Positions 60,141 to 64,000 of a stretch of DNA of 64,000 nucleotides are shown in pieces. Position 1 is the first letter of the stretch, and each line of letters begins with the position of its first letter. Origin of the DNA: Monomorium pharaonis (lineage: Eukaryota; Arthropoda; Insecta; Hymenoptera; Formicidae); assembly GCF_013373865.1 (NCBI RefSeq), contig NC_050475.1:13489821-13553820 (forward strand), written 5' to 3'. The notes under the pieces are model-generated. The model was given only the letters and a program-made list of their open reading frames with translations. It was not told where the DNA came from and searched no databases. The position numbers and the translations under genes are program-made.

Positions 60141-60469
60141 ACATTAAAAAAATATGATAAAATGTCTTATATCGTTTTCTATTAGCATAAACTCGCTGGC
60201 ACTCAGTTTATGCCCCTTAGTTTTTCAGTTTTTTGTTGGGGTAATACAAAACTCCATTAGTTTTGCACTCTCATGGAATATATCTAAAAACTCAGTTTTA
60301 AGAAAAGAGCTGAAAATTTACTTATTAAAAGATTAAGTACAATTTCAAAACAATACTTAAAGAGTGAGCTGATTGTAACTCGTTGCAATAATTAATATTT
60401 AAAGAACATTTTTCAAAAATATAATATAAATAATGTATAAAATATTATCGTGACACACGTGTACCCAGC

Positions 60470-60850
60470 CAGCAAAATGACGCAAACTTTGCGCGAAGTT
60501 TGCCGCAAACTTGAGCAAATCTTTGCAGTAAAATGACAACAATGTGTGTCCGCATTAAACTTAGCTTTTGCTGGCAAGGCTTGTCGTAAATAGTATGACG
60601 CATATTTTATGCAAATAACAGGGTAAAACTTGTTAGTAAAGCATAACAGCAAATTTGTAGCAAGAACAAGGTAAACTTTGCCGTACACAACATGATAGCA
60701 AATTTGTGGCAAGAACAGAGCAAACCTTGCTGTACATGGCATGATAGCAAATTTATGGCAAGAACAAGGCAAATCTTGCCATACACAATATGATAGCAAA
60801 TTTGTAGCAAAAACAGGGCAAATTTTGTCGAGAAAGATCGACAAAAATGA
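60470..60850. repeat. About 60-bp tandem repeat inside a GCCAGCAAA-ended element
   Basis: Four copies from about 60640 of GATAGCAAATTTGTGGCAAG, AACARGGCAAA and TTGCCRTACACA. The left flank starts CCCAGCCAGCAAAATGACGC. A diverged inverted relative lies at 62140-62400 (GCCTTGCCAGCAAAAAC, TTCTTGCTACTAATTTG). The 143-codon frame across it is a repeat artefact. Confidence 0.65.
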
Positions 60851-61088
60851 AATATTGGACTGATCAGTCCAATGTTAAAATATTATTAAACATATGTAAA
60901 TAGCGCAATCGTACTTCTCTGTTCTCGGCGAGCTTTTTTTTATTCACCCAATATAGATGAATCTTTTTCACGAGAAATGCGTCATCTCGGGGTAAATAAT
61001 GAAGTCACTTATAGAAATAAAGTGGTCTTTTTGTTAAAATCCGATAATGCAACCTTGTTATTTGCATAAAATATGCGTCATACTATTT

Positions 61089-62148
61089 ACGACAAGCCCA
61101 GATAGACAGTATGATATAATAAAGATATTAGCATCTTGCTACGCATTTATGTCGTCCCTTGTGCTGTTGTTTGCTAGCATTCGATGTCGGAAATAAAATT
61201 CTTTGCACGTTTTAAACATTATGCTAGCATTACCCTTACGGAAAAAACACTCTAATTTTGAGAGTTTACACTCAAAATTGAGTGTTAATACTCGATTTTG
61301 GGAGTTTACTCCCAAATTTAGGTGTATACGCTCAAATCTTGAGTATTTACACTAAAGATTGAGTGTTTATACTCGAACATTGAGTGTGTACACCCAATGA
61401 TTGAGTGTTCATATCAAAGTTTGGATTTAAATATTGAATATTTGAAAGTATACTCTCAACATTTGGATATGACACTCAATAAATGAGTATACTTCCAATA
61501 TAAAGTGTGAACACTGAAACGTACACTCAACATCTATCGGTTGAAGGTATACACTTAATATTGAGTGTGCACTCTCAAACAATCAAAATTGGATTAGAAA
61601 ATGTTAAATAAAAACAAAAGCAAGAAAAGCAAGTTCAACCAAGATTAAAATTAATCTGCATTGGTAGAAATGGACACAAAACGAATATCTAAAATAAACA
61701 TTCAACTATAGAGTGTTCAGCTGGCTTTGAGTATTAATTTGAGTATTACTTTCAACTTAGATGTTTGCCATCTAATTGAGTGTTAATTTCAGTGTTATTC
61801 TTAAATTTAGGATTGACATTGAAATTAACACTCAATTAGATGATGAACATTCAAGTTGAGAGTAATAACACTCTAATTAAAAATAAATTAAAGAGCGAAC
61901 ACTCAAGTTGAGTGTTTACACTAAATTGAGTGTTTACCCCTTGTCCCAAATTATACTCAACTTGAGTATTTTTTTAAGTGTTATTTTTAGTGTTTTTTTC
62001 GTAAGGGTACTTAAGATCAGTGTTGAATGCTAGCAAATAACAGCACAAAGGACGACGTAAATGCGTAGCAAAATGCTAAATTATCTTTATTAGCAACATG
62101 AGAACAATTTGTGCTCATACATACATTTGTGGCTATCTGGGAGCCTTG
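61089..62148. mobile_element. CCCAGATAG-ended MITE, interrupted by the ACTCAA element
   Basis: CCCAGATAGACAGTATG at the left, GTGGCTATCTGGG at the right. Arms: TAGCATCTTGCTACGCATTT and TGTGCTGTTGTTTGCTAGCA are inverted at 62025-62085. The 775-bp element at 61233-62007 with TA duplication sits at its centre. Confidence 0.7.
61233..62007. mobile_element. 775-bp element of iterated ACTCAA/TTGAGT palindromes, copy 2
   Basis: CCCTTACGGAAAAAACACTC and AGTGTTTTTTTCGTAAGGG, TA on both sides (61231-61232, 62008-62009). Aligns to 55186-55961 over its whole length with few changes and small gaps. Confidence 0.88.
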
Positions 62149-64000
62149 CCAGCAAAAACTAAGCTGTTTGCGGACACATCTTGTCGCAATTTTGCTGCAA
62201 AAGTGTGCTCGGCAAGTTTTACTTTGTTCTTGCTACTAATTTGCCATTATTCCGTGCTTAGCAAGATTTTTTCTGTTCCTGCTATAAATTTATTGTCATG
62301 TCGCGTGGCAAGGTTTGCTGTTATTTGCGTAAATTTTACATTTTATTGTGTCGAAGCAAACCTTGTGATTTCTCTGCGTAATATTTATGTACGGGTCTTT
62401 CTTTGTTATTTACAGCATCGTGTAATGAAAACTTTTGTCGTAAATTTGTTTGAAACTTTTAGAAGACAAAGCAAAAGGCAATTACTTGTCATGAAATTCT
62501 TGTCAATAGGAAATGTAGGAAACTGCTCGCAGCGCCAAAATGTCCAACTCTGTTTACGAATAGTACGCGCCATTGCCATTGAATGGATGGAGTTCTTGTT
62601 ATTAGAAAACTACACAAGATGTTATAGATATAAAATGCACAACATTATGAGATTTTTTACCCACATTCTACTGAAATGATTTCAATGATGAGCAAGTCTT
62701 TAAAACTGAATTTGAAGATGAGAGTAAATGAGATTTTAATAATAAAGTTTTTGGTTCTTCGGTGTAAAAATTAATTTCCAGATATATGATTTTAGAAGTA
62801 TATATACAATGTGCCAAAATGTGTTAATAAAATGGTGCCTGAAATATTAAAAACATTAAAACATATTATACTATAATATTACTGCAATATTGCGATATAT
62901 ATTTTGCAAAATTTTTGGAATGTTGCAATCTTAAAATATCTCTGTGAACCTTCTGTGTTGCATAAATAATGTGTATCACGAATCCACTTGTCGATGATTT
63001 TTCGCTGTGATTACGCGAATGGATCTCGTTAACACGTTGTTAAATTTTACTTCTAAGATAATCGCTATATAACTGATATAAAATTTGCGTGTTGCTACGA
63101 TCCAAATTTCGCTAGAGTTCCTCAAGTAGACCTAAGCATACAGTACAGAACATATTACAGAACTTCATAAACATTAACTTTATAATGTTGCTGCAACACT
63201 AATATGCGCCACATTATATTCTACTGAGTTCTGACGCTGTTTAGATAATTTTTTTATTGATTCGTCAATATTTCAAACTAATTGTAAAGAAATTTATATA
63301 TTTTAAACTAATTGTAAAAAAATTTATATCTACTATTTTTTTGCAGACATTGATAATAATAACAATTATTTATATATAAATTATAATAATATTTATATAT
63401 ATAAACTATTGAGTTAAATTTATATTTGTACTAATAAACTGCACAAATGATTAAAGCAAATTGAACGTTTTTGAATAAATAAAAAAATTGTTAAATAAAA
63501 ATAGCGAATAATCCGATAACTCCAAATTCTTGCTTGAGGAACTTTAAAATCTCGCGAAATCACGACACGCACGTACATTAACGTTAACATAACATTTCTC
63601 CTATTTAAAATCGAACGAATATCAACTAAGCTAAACAAGTAGTTTCTATAGTCTCCATTCTATAGTCACCATTTTCTGTACAATACACGTAATCTGTATA
63701 CACTGAGATCATTTTGGATTTCGATCGGAGTACGATATTTTGATGAAGAAGTTGGTTATTAGATCGATACTTTGAACCATCTCTTTTGAAATGTAATCCT
63801 ACGTTTCCTTAATAGAATTTAATTATAAACAATCACACTGAGTACCGATAAATTAAATAGCCCATAGCATAAAATATTCCAGTAATGTTGTTGCAATATT
63901 GTTGAAATATACATGTCGTATTCTGTATACTGATGGGCTGTATATGCCAACATTATGTTTAATAATTGAATTTTTAAATAAAAATATGTACATTTTATAT
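62149..64000. other. Repeat-derived and AT-rich DNA to the right edge
   Basis: 62149-62410 is the inverted relative of 60480-60840. The 193-codon frame at 62098-62679 runs through repeats and has no recognisable domain. After 62700 the DNA is AT-rich with GCAATATTG words and no gene that I can support. Confidence 0.5.

Noticed and set aside
62098..62679. 193-codon ORF on the plus strand
   Set aside because: Its first half is the inverted 60-bp tandem repeat and its second half has no recognisable content or splice context.

Overview
The window is eukaryotic nuclear DNA, almost certainly from an insect and plausibly a hymenopteran such as an ant. It is AT-rich, genes have short introns (92 to 240 bp) with GT-AG borders, and P, mariner, hAT, Gypsy and Penelope-like elements sit next to dozens of hairpin MITEs. 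There is no sign of bacterial organisation. The species call is inference; the sequence holds no decisive marker.

Host genes are few. At the left edge a minus-strand gene of unknown identity contributes two exons (246-712) and runs off the window. At 15498-25706 (plus strand) there is a complete four-exon gene of 206 codons whose splice phases all agree. Its product resembles the CUSTOS family, and its 9-kb second intron is packed with transposons. At 38085-39120 (minus) lies a decayed fragment of a transmembrane channel-like (TMC) gene with a stop, frameshifts and a MITE inside it. No other host gene could be supported; 53-64 kb looks non-coding.

Repeat layout from left to right: MITEs (2.3-4 kb); a 3.7-kb inverted repeat with two later insertions (4031-7725); a foldback region (7.8-8.9 kb); a 4.85-kb P-like transposon with an 8-bp target duplication inside a MITE whose empty counterpart lies at 7884-8022; a DD34D mariner remnant (17.9 kb); 215-bp tandem repeats (18.9-19.5 kb); Penelope-like fragments in inverted order interrupted by a palindromic mariner (20.4-24.7 kb); nested MITEs (27.6-29.3 kb); two GC-rich 1.7-kb LTR-like units (29.3-37.9 kb), the second invaded by an array element and by an intact-looking 4.1-kb hAT transposon; two Gypsy elements (39.7-40.8 kb plus strand; 42.6-53.4 kb minus strand), the larger broken by several insertions; then MITE-rich AT-rich DNA to the end.

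The most unusual signal is a family of six elements (31.9-52.3 kb). They share a core containing an expanded AC or ACGC microsatellite and a GC-rich hairpin, but are framed by inverted arrays of 15-16-bp units whose sequence differs from copy to copy while keeping the pattern NNNCAC plus a variable suffix. I know of no described family of this kind; the nearest analogy is Foldback elements, whose terminal inverted repeats are also made of short tandem units.
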